DNA from: Adiantum capillus-veneris
Lineage: Eukaryota; Streptophyta; Polypodiopsida; Polypodiales; Pteridaceae
Direction: 5' to 3'
Assembly: GCA_014529385.2 (NCBI GenBank)
Contig: CM043971.1
Location: 60,158,709 to 60,220,708, forward strand
DNA: 62,000 nt
Of the stretch, positions 33,089-44,745 are shown piece by piece. How positions within the stretch are numbered: the stretch's first letter is position 1; each line of letters opens with the position of its first letter. The notes under the pieces were generated by a model, which saw only the letters and a program-made list of their open reading frames with translations, did not search any database and was not told where the DNA came from. Both the position numbers and the translations under genes were made by a program.

Positions 33089-36000
33089 ATGGCAGCCACA
33101 AAGTCACCGGTAAAGAAGAAGAGGATGACCATAAAGGATTACCTATAAGAGGTAGAGCCCTTCGCCATACCAAAAGGAACTCTAAAGCCAACCAGCACAT
33201 GGATCCAAGAAGATCTGTTGGAGTCAAATGATCTAAAGATTTACCAAGGCGTGTTCAAAGACACCGCAAGAAATGTAATAGAGATACCAATGCTACCACG
33301 GGAACTCAATGAGTTCTTCAGAAGCAAGATGGCGGAGTATCTGGAGAATATTGATCTCCATAATTATTTGAAGCTGTGCTGATAGGTATTGACATAAAAA
33401 GAGTATGGGAATTTGTGACGACAATCAAAGAAGATGGAGTGGCCCAAGTCACGGATCTGCAGGGCAAGCCAAGCACGGAGATTATAATCACCGAGAGAGT
33501 AGTGGCAGTTGCACTAGACCTCTCCAACAAGGGGGATAGTGTAACCAAAAGGAGAGACAAAGTAAAGGTGTACACAGAAAAGAAACCCAACTACACCTTT
33601 GAAGACATTGCCAACCCTAAAGTGGCAATCATGAGTCAACTGTACAATCAATATTTCCATGTGTACAAAGCGGCCACAAAAGTACAGGATGCCGCTTGCA
33701 GCAATTGCCACAACATTCACCTGGGCAATGCAAAAAAGCAAGCCGAAAGTAATCAATTATGCAGCTTATGTACATGATAATCTGGTGAAGATGGGCAGCA
33801 AGAACCCCACATACATCGTGCCGGGTGAGCTAATCACAAAGGTGATTTATGGAGCATTGCACGCCAAGGGGAGATGGCCTGACCCTCCATCACAGAATGA
33901 CTGGTTGAGGCTCAAGGAAGATAAGGAAGAAGGACAGCCAGAAGCACCAAGGGTGGCAACCCATTTGAAATGCCGGTTAGAAACCGTGCAAGAAGATCAG
34001 CCAGAGTTGAAGAAGGGAAAGAAGGAATCTGTCCAAGTGCCAGTAAAAGAGAGGAAATCACAGAAAGTGGCACGGCTAGAGCAGCTGATGGAAAGCTTCA
34101 GGACAGAAAGATCCCTCAAAGGAGATTTAGATGAGCTATGGAAGCAATATCGGGATCATCCCGAAGGGTGCACAGAGACAGATTCGATGATTACATTAAG
34201 AATTTTGAGATTCTTGATGCCACAGCGGAGAATATCCCACATGTACCCTTTACAGAAGAGGAAGTGGAGCAAGTCCTACAGAAACTGCTAAAAGAGTAGG
34301 AAGGCCAAGAGAGAGAAAGGAAGACAAAGGCAGACAGAGATTTCAAGAAAAAACCAACAACTCCACCTGCAAGCCCTTAGTCCAGCCCACCGCCCTCACC
34401 ACCTCCTCGTAGCCCTCCACAAGAAGATAAAGAGGAGCAAGACAAACTACAAGACCAAGAAGAATCAAAGCAAGAACAAAGCCAAGAGCAAGAACCAAAA
34501 GAAGAGGCTAAGCCTAAGAGTGAGCAGCCAGAGCCAAATGAAGCAAGGTATAACACATTCCTAGACCTACTAGCTGCCAGATATACAAAAGAAGAGGCTG
34601 CCACAGTCGCATTTGACTTGGCAAGCATGGGGCCCAAAGAGAAAATGCAGAGCCTAACGTTAGTGGAGCTTTAAAAAATGGCCACTGATACATGCATCCA
34701 CCCACCAATGATTGGGATGTGGTGATGACAAAGCTAACTGGGCTAAGAGCACAATCAATGGTCTCAGAAAGTGAAATGGCAACTCTCAAAGCCACTGAAG
34801 TGCAGATAAAGCTGGAAGTTGACACTTTACAAAAACAAAGCCAAAGGCAGATAAAGAGAGAAGCAGAGCTGCAAGCCAGTCTAGCAAAGGCATTGCAAAG
34901 ATGCCAGGAAATGGAAAGAGAAAATCAGGCAGCAGCTCAAAGACTGCAAGGAGCTGAAGAGGAGTATAGACAACTCAGCAAATCATTGACAGATGCAGAG
35001 AGGGAAAGGGATAGCCTAACCCTACAAATTGTTGAGGAGTCCAAGGAAGTTGAGGCCATGTGAAATTCCAAAGAGAAGGCAGAAATAGACCAGGAGGTTA
35101 GCCAGGATGAGGTCCTTCAGCTCAAGGACCAGCTTAAAGTTAAAGATCAAACCATCCAGCAGCTACGGGCATCTCCTGCCAGAGTCAAGGCTACTAGCTC
35201 AACTCACACCACTACAGAGAGCCAGATCTACGAAGAACAGATGAAAGAGCTCTAGAAAGAGTTGACCTTAGAGAAGAAGAAAAGGTTGATGATGGCAGAA
35301 GAGTCGGTGGTGATGCAAACACGCATGGAAGAAGAGCAGAAAGCATGTAGGATGAGCTAGAAAATTGCAAGAAAAAGCTCGAGGAGACGGAGAAGATAAA
35401 CGCCAAGTTGAATGACCTCCTCGTGAACATGGGAGAAGAAGTTGAAGCAGTGAAACAGACACTCCAAAAGCAGATAGAAGAGCTTAGAGGACAGTATGCA
35501 GAAGACCAAACAACAGGGCCAGCAGCCATGGAAGGCATAGACCTAGAGAATGTGGCAGATCCTATGGACACAACCATGCAAGAGGAAATCCTAGTAGAAC
35601 CCTCTCAAGAGCCACAAGATTTGACACAAGAAGAGGAAGAGAAGTTGTGCAAGGCTATAGAAGCAGAAATCAGAGAAACGGCCAAGGAAGCCTTGGAATG
35701 GGAGCAATTGGTTTTTAAATCCATGACCATTCAGAAGATAGATGCCAGCAACCTCCGCCATGAATGTCTACAGCCCTCTCTCCCATATCCTTTGCTAAAG
35801 TACGAAGCCGCCACCATCAACAAGAGAATCAGAGAAGATCCAACAGTGCCACTCTACACAACAGATATCTCCCAGCCTGAAGGGGCAAAGATGATAGTCG
35901 ACTCCCAGCCCAGGTGGAGAAAGGCATGGCTGATGAAGTATCCATAGTACCTAATCCATTTGGTAGAGGCACCCAAAATCATCAGAGGTAACCTAAGCTT

Positions 36001-36469
36001 CTGCCCTCTACCAAGGATGCGGACGTGGAAGGCTCAGGAGATACTACAAAGAAGCCAACCCACTTGGCTGAACTATCCGAAGCTGCCAGGCTTGAAGGGA
36101 GGCGAGAGAATAAGTGTTCATTACATGGTGAAAACCCTAACGGGCACCATCAAATTTTTCACTGGCCCGCCTGACCTTTCTTGCATAATGATGAGGAAGA
36201 TCTGTAAAACCCTTTTGTCAGTCTTCGAGACATTCAAACCGGGCTAGGTGACAGACAGTATCTTCTTCTTTCAAGATACTTACAGATTTTCATATGATCT
36301 GTCTGGTCAGCCTTCCAAGGAGGTGATACATGCATTGTATCAAAGGATCATGTTTCTGCCATCCTATCACCTCCAGGCCTTTGAAGAAGCCTTCTACACC
36401 GGTTTCTTTACCATCAACACTGATATATTCGGCCCAACACTACTGAATTTACATGCAAGATACGAGTAG
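33089..36469 (+). pseudogene. G1 third ORF: long coiled-coil protein
   Basis: Starts MAATKSPVKKKRMTIKDYL, then a stop and several frame changes. The pieces in order are: an N-terminal domain (33376-33777, then 33740-34260: YAAYVHDNLVKMGSKNPTYI), a Pro/Glu/Gln-rich hinge (34370-34550), long coiled coils (34692-35063 with AELQASLAKALQRCQEMERE; 35408-35947 with VKQTLQKQIEELRGQY), and a C-terminal domain (35950-36469, IFFFQDTYRFSYDLSG). It ends about 70 bp before the polypurine tract. It sits where some plant elements carry an env-like ORF, but I see no signal peptide or membrane segment. G2 has an ORF of similar layout. Function unknown. Confidence 0.6.
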
Positions 36470-36537
36470 ATGCTCAAGACGCGTGAAACCATAAGATGAA
36501 GAAGCAGCTCAACAGCCATGTTGGGGACGACATGAAC

Positions 36538-36551
36538 AAGGAGGGGGGGAG
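36538..36551 (+). other. G1 polypurine tract
   Basis: AAGGAGGGGGGGAG directly before the LTR start TGTTAGAAG; the expected primer for plus-strand synthesis. Confidence 0.85.
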
Positions 36552-36669
36552 TGTTAGAAGTTGGACACACCCTACGGAAATTGACTGCTCGGCAGATTAT
36601 CATTTTTTATAATTATTCATTCATTGAGAAAACCCGACATTTCACCTTGTAAATATTGGGGCTTACAGA
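36552..36669 (+). repeat. G1 3' LTR, first 118 bp only
   Basis: Matches 4211-4327 with few changes, then stops at CTTACAGA. A 26-bp stretch of unknown origin precedes the gag-only element. The rest of the LTR was not found to the right of that element. Confidence 0.8.
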
Positions 36670-36695
36670 AGTACATCACCCTCACATTGTCGAAG

Positions 36696-37880
36696 TGCGC
36701 GTCTCTCTTGGGTCGACTAGGAAAGTGTCGGGCTTTTGGTTGTAGATGGAGAAGCAGTCAAGGTGCAAACTGAGGGAAACCAGTGTCATTAAGGTAGATT
36801 TTAGTATAAATAAGATGATATAGAGGTGTTTAGAGATAATTGCAAAAGAATATCACAGATCAAAACAGAGTTAACTGCTAAAATCCAAGTTGGAACAGAT
36901 ATTAACACTTAATTGAGTTGGCAATCAGAAGATGTTTCCATTAATAAATATCTGAAACCCTTGATACAAATTAATTGCATACACCACATCGGTATGCCTA
37001 TTGATTTGAAATCCCCTATTACAATAGCCCAAACCCATTGGAAGCAACTCGTAATTGCCAAGCAGAACACCCACCCTGTACTGTTTCTGTGCTCTTGAAT
37101 CTCGTGCTAGACGCTTCCAAACGAGAAGCTTGCTTATCAAAAACTCCTTCTGCCGTTCCTTTCTATCCACTACTTCCCCACAACCGCCTCCTTTGTTACT
37201 TCAAGGTCCAGAGAGAGAGATAGAGAGAGAGAGAGACCTCTTTTGCTCTTGAATTCCGTGCTAGACGCTTCCCTCTCCTCTTCTTCACATTCCTCTCCCT
37301 CGCCAAATCAACACACTTCTTCTTCTTTGACTACTCCTACTCTCCAAAACACACTTGCTTGTTCTTCTTCAACTCCACCTGCTCTCCACAACCTTGCTCT
37401 TCTTCTTCCTTCACTCCCCAAAGAGCTCTCGCCAAAAATCCCCCCCGAAAAGTGCAAAAATGGCCCTTAGTGCGTGGGAGCACCTCCCAATTTAGCAACC
37501 TTTCTATTTTTGGCCTCCATGCATGTGACGCCCTCCTTTGCTATTTTGGGCCCGGCTCCCTTGTGCCCCACGCATTCACATAAACTCCCGCTTATCTGGG
37601 GCATTGACGGCACCGTCAGTGCTCCCAAGCCCTCTCTCAAAAAGCTTTTTCCCCAAAGAGCATGGGAACCAACCAACACGTGGACCTACCATGTCATCAA
37701 CAACCTCACGCCAGTAGCACCACCTCATCCACCTACGACGCTGGCGAAAATCGCCGAGAGCCGCTCTGTAGCACGCGCACAGCAGCGCCCACAGGCCCGC
37801 CATATCTAGTTGAGCTCAAGGAGCCACAACTCCTTCACTCGATGAACATGAGCCCTTCTTCATGGAATATATATACCGTG
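36696..37880 (-). repeat. 3' LTR of the gag-only element
   Basis: About 1.2 kb. Contains a short GA microsatellite (37209-37236) that is far longer in the other LTR. Open frames here are repeated in the other LTR and have no recognised product. Confidence 0.72.
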
Positions 37881-39264
37881 TGTTCTCCGTCCTCTCCCTT
37901 GCATATGGGGTATCTTTGTGACATGTGGCGGCCCCATGGGATGGCCATCTTCCAAGCTCCAAAAAAACTCACCACAAAATGTCAAAAAATCCCATTTTTT
38001 GCCCCCTTTGCTCTGCCTGCCAGACATTGCACAGGGCTCCTCTTGCCATCCTGTAAAACCATGCTTGTAGACCTAGTCCACGACTTTGGTCCGTGCAAGC
38101 ACCACCCCATTCCCTTCTTGCTTGGTCTTCCAACCGATGCACCTAAAATTGGGAAAATTTTGCCTAGCATCACACCTCCCCTAACTGACCCAATTCCTCC
38201 AGGCCACATTTCACTGGTCCGGACTCCGTTTGACATGCTGTCACCTTTTGCTAGCTTTGTACACCGCATAGAACGCATAGAACCCCTGGTGAAGCTCCAA
38301 AATCATCAGATGTCACATCTACCGAGGCGACCAACCCGGCACAAACCTTGCCTCTGACAAAACTTTGACCGGTCGTAGCTTGGCATCTAGGACTCCGATC
38401 GACGATTTGAAAAGACAGACATGCTCCATAAATCAAGCAGTACACACCCATAGCTCCAAACTGGCTCGGACTGACTGGTGTCACTTGGCCTATCCGTCTC
38501 GGATCTGCAATCACTTCTAATTTCAAAGCCCCGTATCTTGCACACGTGGCTCCATTTGACGAGCCATATGGACTTGCTCCTTCATCACTTCAAGCTCTAC
38601 ATATCAGAACCAAAAACCAGCACCTCATACATTCTTCACCTACCACTCTATTAGGCCCTATCTAGAGCCCATCTTGGTCTAGAAACCCACATAAAGCATA
38701 AATCTCCGACCTCTTGCTGACATAACAGTTGTTAACATTATTCATAAGTTGGCAAGACCTTGAATAAGTATGCAGATTTTCATCTTTCACCCCGTGCTCG
38801 CAAAGCGGCACGACATACACCCCCTTTAAACCTGCACATCCTTCGGTATGTGCCAACCATTATTCCAAACTTCAAGCAAAAAAACTTGTAAACATATAAG
38901 CACTAACCCACTATGAACAGACTTTGAAAAATTTTCCAATCTATTGGCTTATTTGAATATTCCCTCCTCTAGGATTATAAGGAAAAAATAAGAATTTTCC
39001 AGCAATAGAGCATAAGCATGAATTAACCCATAAACCATCATGAGCCCACCTGGATCATATGGTACATTAGTCAATCACCCCAAACCACAAACATATACAT
39101 CTCCACCTAGATCAAATGGCATATCAATCAATTGCCCCTGACCATGCATATAATTTCCTTCTCCTATATCAAAAACTAGCTCAACATCCCCTACATCATA
39201 GGGTAACAGACAATAGCAGGTATCACTAGATACTGCCATATCCCTTATGAAACTGGCTCATCCA
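37881..39264. other. Interior of the gag-only element, non-coding
   Basis: 38404-38735 is the part found again at 3524-3860. The rest has no recognisable gene on either strand. A frame of 231 codons on + crosses from the LTR into this part (37662-38357) but shows no domain. Confidence 0.5.
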
Positions 39265-40861
39265 ATTATTGATCATCAATCATGGGTAGGAGGATTGGTA
39301 ATTCACCTTCACCCCCTTTAGCATCGAAATTCCGATCATGCATATCTAGATACATCAAATCTCTGGAAAAATCCTCTTCATCAAACTCCCGAGATGCATC
39401 AAAAAGCATTCCCCTAGATTGTATAGGCCCAAAACCCAATGGAGCATCATCCAACAACTACATAAGGTCATCATCAACCACATCTAGATAAAGGTGTTTA
39501 TGCAAGAAACCAAATTTCTCGATACCCTTTGCATTTGTAATTGAGAAGCCTTCCAAAGATTCATACAATAAGCACATAAGCTCAAGGTCCACCGCTTTAG
39601 AAGATTCCTCTATCATGCATAACTCAGGCTGCAAACTAGGCTTTCCACACATGGTATGCATACTAGCCACATCTGTTGTCTGCAGACTACTCATCAAGTT
39701 TCTCCCCCTCATCCAAATATCTTTGAGCTTTTGCAGCACAAAGCTCAGCATGCACATTGAAAATTGCATCAATTGTCCTGTCCATATCATTGGCACAATG
39801 CAACCAATCATATGCAACACCAAGAGATTGCACTTTTGTGTGTACCCTCTCTGAATAAGCATCATCAAGTTCATGATCATTTTGCCATAAAGTGAGCCCT
39901 ATGTCACAACCTCTTGATAAAGAAGGATTCTGCACCCCCTCTAAATCATCACTTTGCATATCTACAAGGACATACTCTTGCAGATCCAAGCCCTTAAAAT
40001 ATGGTATATCCAAACCTTGTAAATTGGATGACACAAGTCTTGTAGATGCTCATGTACATGTACACCCTGTGAACCCTCAAGTGTATACAGACCCTCTAAA
40101 CCCTCATGGTTTTCTCAACCCTGTAAGTCTTCAACTTTAGCCATTAACATGGAATCTGCAGTTCCAAGCTTTGAATAGATAGCTTGGACAACCTCTTCAT
40201 CATTCTTATCATGTAATAGCCTATCATTCTCATGCAAGCATTCATCAATAGCAGTTTCCAGCATAGCCCCAATCTTCTTGCAAACCTTCGTATAGGTAGG
40301 CATATTAACACAATCCTCATCATCTTCATACATGCTTGGATCCCAACGTTCTCTAATAACTGCAGCTTTAAACTCGCTCCAACTATGCATATGTTGTTGT
40401 CAAAGCCCCTGAACTCGCTCAATGAAATCTAGGATTACAAACATGTCGAAATTTAGAGTCTTGTTCTCTTTTGGCACCCCATGCAGCTCCAGCTCCTCGT
40501 CATAGCACTCCAAGTATCCTACTGGATCATAACCATCAAAAATCCCCTGTCGATCAAAAATTGAGTGTTTGGCATTTTTCAATGCTAATTGTAGTAGCAT
40601 CTCTTGTTTTCAATTATCTAAGGCTTCAGATTCCCTATTTTCCATTACTAGCTCCGATACTTGAAAAATTTCTAAGTTATCCTGCCCTTGAAATGCACCC
40701 AATTCACTTTTTGCAGACTGCTGCAATTCTCGATTCTCAGTTTTCAAATTGGTACCCAAATTTTGATTCATATTATGCCCTTGACTTCCATACTGTTGTT
40801 ACAAAATAGTAGCACATTAACCCCATATCTACTACATCTCATTCTCTTGGTCTTTTGACAT
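39265..40861 (-). pseudogene. Gag-like gene of the gag-only element
   Basis: The minus strand starts MSKDQENEM and soon meets stops. The best part is 40600-40115: IFDGYDPVGYLECYDEELEL, NFDMFVILDFIERVQGL, then WSEFKAAVIRERWDPSMYED and MLETAIDECLHENDRLLHD. This is the FxGxDPxxYLxxxE...WxxFKxxxxxRW pattern of the retrotransposon gag domain. Downstream (40034-39266) acidic frames continue with breaks. No zinc knuckle and no pol were seen. The product would form particles; mobility would depend on pol from another element. Confidence 0.65.
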
Positions 40862-40913
40862 GACTCGCTCTATCTACTCGGTTAAGTTCGCATCGGGTTC
40901 ACCAAATTGCCAG

Positions 40914-41430
40914 TGCGCGTCTCTCCACGGTCCGACGGGAAAGCGTCGATCTCTTTGCTGTAGACAGAGAAGCAATCGAGGTGTAAACCGAGGAAAACCA
41001 GTGCAGTTAGGGCCGATTTTAGTATTAATAAGATGATATAAAGGTGTTTACAGAGAACTGTAGGAGTATATCACAGATTGAAACAGAGTTAACGGCTAAC
41101 ATCCAACTTGGAACAAATATTAACACTTATTGAGCTGGCAATCAGAAGATGTTTCCATTAAACAGATATCTGCAACCCTTGATACCAATCGGTTGCATAC
41201 ACCAACGTTGATATGCTTGTTGATTTGAAATCCCCTATTCTGATAACCCAAACCCGTTGGAAGCAAGTCTTAATTGCCAAGCAGAACACCCACCATGTAC
41301 TATTTCTTTGCTCTTGAATCCCGTGCTAGGCGCTTCCCAAACAAGAAGCTTGCTTATCAAAAACTCCTTCTGCCGTTCCTTTCTGTCCACTGCTTCCCCA
41401 CAATCTCCTCCTTTGTTACTTCAAGGTCCC

Positions 41431-41522
<92 letters not shown>

Positions 41523-42154
41523 CCTCTTTTGCCTTGAATTCCACGCTAGACGCTTCCCTCTCATCTTCTTCACGTTCCTCTCCCTCCCCAAATCAACACA
41601 CTTCTTCTTCTTTGACTACTCCTGCTCTCTAAACCACACTTGCTTGTTCTTCTTTGACTCCACCCCCTCTCCACAACCTTGCTTCTTCTTCTTCCTTCAC
41701 TCCCCAAAGAGCTCTCGCCAAAAATCCCCCCCGAAAACTGAAAAAACGGCCCTTATTGCATGGGAGCACCTCATTATTTAGTACTCTTTCTATTTTTGGC
41801 CTCCTTTGCTATTTCGGGCCCGGTTCCCTTGTGCCCCACGCATTCAAATGAACTCCCACTTATTTGGGGCACCGATGGCTCCGCCGGTGCTCCCTAGCCC
41901 TCGCTCAAAAAGGTTTTTCCCCGAAGGGCATGGCAACCAACCGTCACGAGGGTCTGCCATGTCATCAACAACCTCATGCCAGTAACACCGTCTCAATCAC
42001 CTACGATGCTGGCAAAAACCACCCCAAGCCGCCCTGCAACGCGCGCACAGCGCCGCCCATAGGCCCGCCATAGCCAGTTGAGTTGCAAGAAGCCACAACT
42101 CCTTCACTCACTGAACATGAGCCCTTCATCATGCAATTTATATGGGTGTATGCA
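40914..42154 (-). repeat. 5' LTR of the gag-only element
   Basis: Matches the left repeat over its whole length with many differences. Contains the GA microsatellite 41431-41521. Confidence 0.72.
41431..41521 (+). repeat. (GA)n microsatellite
   Basis: About 45 GA units inside the LTR, with a few leading imperfections. The other LTR has about a dozen. Confidence 0.97.
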
Positions 42155-42204
42155 AGATAGAGTGTACCCACTTCCTACAGTCCGCACCCAAGCGTGACCT
42201 CCAC

Positions 42205-42640
42205 AATGCGGCTAACTCGGCGAGTTACCCTCATGCCCGAAGTAGGAAATTGCGACGCGTGGCATACTTATGGAACTCAGTGAGTAACTGGTAAGAAGCT
42301 CCACTTCACCGAGTGACGTGGTCATGCCACAAAGGTGATGTGTTATTTCCACGTCGGCATTGCCACGTTACTCACCGAGTAACGTGGCTATGCCAACATA
42401 GGCAAGCCATGTAACTCAACGAGTTATGTGGCAAAGCCTGCTAGATTGCTACATAGGCAGCCCCGTAACTCGACGAGTTACGTAGATGCCCTCTTGTAAA
42501 AACTCTCAATAATGATGTGGCATACACTTCAAAAGTCCACGTAACTCGGCGAGCTACGTGGTCGCCGTGTAACTCAACGAGTTACGTGGACACATCTACA
42601 ACAGTTTACACGCCACGCAAATCGGCGAGTTATGTGGCAC
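42205..42640 (+). repeat. Cluster of ACGT-containing short palindromes
   Basis: About nine imperfect copies of a word like AACTCGGCGAGTTACGTGG. The first 13 bases are an inverted repeat (AACTCG/CGAGTT) and several copies end in ACGTGG, the core of plant G-box/ABRE-type elements. Spacing is irregular (about 30-80 bp). No coding sequence. Confidence 0.8.
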
Positions 42641-42782
42641 TCGATAAGACTTGCAGAGATGATTCAACATGGAGCTACATGCGTGCATGGACTTTTTTGA
42701 CGAGAATCGTACCGAGTGTCTAGCTGAGAGAATGTCTAGATCAAATCTATGTGACTCCTTGTCTCTATTGAGACTCTTTTTT

Positions 42783-42894
<112 letters not shown>

Positions 42895-43095
42895 CCCTCA
42901 TACAATGTGTATAAGAGTCTCTCTACCACATGATAAATATCATATCATTTTTTGTAAAATTATATATAAATTCATATCCAAAAATACATCTATTTCCAAC
43001 CTTTGGGGGTGCTACCCCCGAACTCCCCCGCCAAGGGGGGGTTAAATAGCTGTCGCCGCCCCCCTTGGATCCCCCTAGCGACAGAAATAAGGAAG

Positions 43096-43097
<2 letters not shown>

Positions 43098-43162
<65 letters not shown>
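43098..43162 (+). repeat. (GA)n microsatellite
   Basis: About 32 GA units, 206 bp after the (CT)n array. The two could pair with each other within one strand. Confidence 0.98.
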
Positions 43163-43166
<4 letters not shown>

Positions 43167-43194
43167 CTTTTCTAATTGTAGTTGATGAAAATCT

Positions 43195-43965
43195 AGTTGT
43201 CCATATAGACGATGAGCTAATTGTCTAAGTATACACCAATCTGGTTGACCATATATGTGATAATAAAGATGATCATATAGAAAATAATCTAATCTAATTA
43301 TCGATACAAAGAACCATTTAAAAGGGCTTGGGGCAATCCTATAAGAAACCATATAGATGATCATATAGAGGATCATAGCATCAACCATATAGATGATCAT
43401 AGAACTAACCATATAGACTAGCATAGAACTGACCATATAGACTACCATATACATGTGGTCTATGGAAAAAGGATAGCGCTATATTTAGATGACCATATGG
43501 ATGCCAATATAGAGGACTATATAAATTCCCATGGTCATAGAGAAAACCATATAGAGTCTAATATAGATTTCCATAAAACCATATAAAGAGATCATATTTT
43601 AATCCATCATATAGAAAGATAGCAATGAAGATGATCTTTTTGATGACATTAGCCGATTATATTGATGATCCACATAGACAACAAATCTTTACAAAGTTAA
43701 TCATGTATATGTCCATGCAAACAATTGTATAGATGACCATAGAGGCAACATTGTAGATGCACTTGTAGAGGACCATGTAAACACCCATATAAAAACTATA
43801 AAGACAAGCATGTCTTAATCCATTATAAAAGGATACCAATGTAGATGAGCATATAGAGGTCCACATATGTGGCAATCAATCTAATCATATAGATGAAAAT
43901 ATAAACCATATAAAGACCCATGTACATAGACAAAGATCCAACAATACCAGATGATCATATCCTAA
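43195..43965 (+). repeat. AT-rich degenerate repeats (CATATAGA words)
   Basis: Words such as CCATATAGATGATCATATAG recur many times with irregular spacing. No ORF of significance. Likely an old simple-sequence-derived block next to the satellites. Confidence 0.75.
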
Positions 43966-43974
43966 TTCATGATA

Positions 43975-44745
43975 GAAGAGCTAAAATGGGTTATATGAGC
44001 CATATATCCCATTTTAGCACATAGTATGGCCCTTGACCTCCCAAACCATATTGGATGGCTATGTGACTTTTTAAGAGTGGTTGAATGATTCTCACACCAA
44101 TTTGTGCAAAGTCTCATGGTCATCCGATATGGTTTGGTCGATTCCGACCCATACTATGTGCTAAAATGGATTATATGAGCCATATGTCCCATTTTAGCAC
44201 ATAGTATGGGCCTTGATTTCCCATACCATATTGGATGGCTATGAACCTTTGTAGGGATGGTTAAGTGGTGCTCACAACCATTCGTGAAAAGTCTTATGGC
44301 CATCTAATATGGTTTGGACAGTCCCAAACCATACTATGCACTAAAATGGGACGCATGGCTCATATGACACATTTTAACACGTATTATGGTCTTTGACCAC
44401 CCATACCATATTGGATGGCTGTGAAACTTTGGACGGATTGTGAAATGATTCCCTAACCCACCCATGAAAAGTCTTTGTGGCCATCCAATATGTTTAGTGG
44501 TCGCGAACCATACTATGTGCTCAAATGGCCATACGGCCCATTTTAGCACATAGTATGGGCCTTGACCACCCATGCCAGTTTGGATGGCTATGCAACTTTT
44601 TAGGGGTGGGGGTGAGAACATAATATAGTTTGGGCAATCCCGACCCATACTATGTGCTAAAATGGACCGTATGGCTCATACGTCCCATTTTAGCCCATAA
44701 TATGGGCCTTGACCACCCATACCATATTAGATGGCCATGAAACTT
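43975..44745 (+). repeat. Satellite 1: about 179-bp units, four copies
   Basis: Unit landmarks (a CTAAAATGG word) at 43981, 44161, 44340, 44518 and 44656. Each unit contains a perfect or near-perfect inverted repeat; in one case 44148-44169 pairs with 44189-44210 (22 bp, CCCATACTATGTGC... against its complement). A second inverted pair uses ACCATATTGGATGGC and GGCCATC(C/T)AATATGG. The last unit is short and grades into satellite 2, with which it shares GATGGCCATGAAACTTTG. Confidence 0.9.

Larger units (their letters stand above)
4211..36669 (+). mobile_element. G1: very large Ty3/gypsy element, split by three insertions
   Basis: The boundaries come from a shared LTR start: TGTTAGAAGCTGGACAC at 4211 and TGTTAGAAGTTGGACAC at 36552, the latter directly after a polypurine tract. 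Order on the + strand: LTR, primer site, leader with palindromes, gag, protease, RT, RNase H, zinc-binding domain, integrase, second protease-like domain, non-coding stretch with palindromes, coiled-coil ORF, polypurine tract, LTR start. Three later insertions are bounded by perfect 5-bp duplications. Removing them leaves about 18.5 kb to the break in the 3' LTR, large for the superfamily and in the range of Ogre/Tat-type elements. All ORFs carry stops or frameshifts, so this copy is dead. That 29-36 kb belongs to the same element rests on frame continuity through 30277 and on the shared LTR start; a mosaic is possible. Confidence 0.7.
36696..42154 (-). mobile_element. Gag-only LTR element, minus strand
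   Basis: Two direct repeats (36696 to about 37880 and 40914 to about 42154), both with TGCGCGTCTCTC at the left on +. The minus strand reads from the right: LTR, ...GCGCA, then a TGGCAATTTGGTG-type primer region, a gag-like frame, about 2 kb of non-coding sequence, a purine-rich stretch near 37880-37910, LTR. No protease, RT or integrase was found. No clear 5-bp duplication was found (CGAAG at left, AGATA at right). The LTRs differ clearly, so it is old. Right LTR edge is approximate. Confidence 0.72.

Noticed and set aside
33089-36469. Coiled-coil ORF as a host myosin- or kinesin-like gene
   Set aside because: No motor or other host domain is visible; it ends next to a polypurine tract and the LTR, and G2 has an equivalent in the same place.
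37038-37809. Plus-strand ORFs in the LTR of the gag-only element as a plant gene
   Set aside because: The same reading occurs in the other LTR, composition is simple (Ser/Pro from CT-rich DNA), and it lies antisense to the element.
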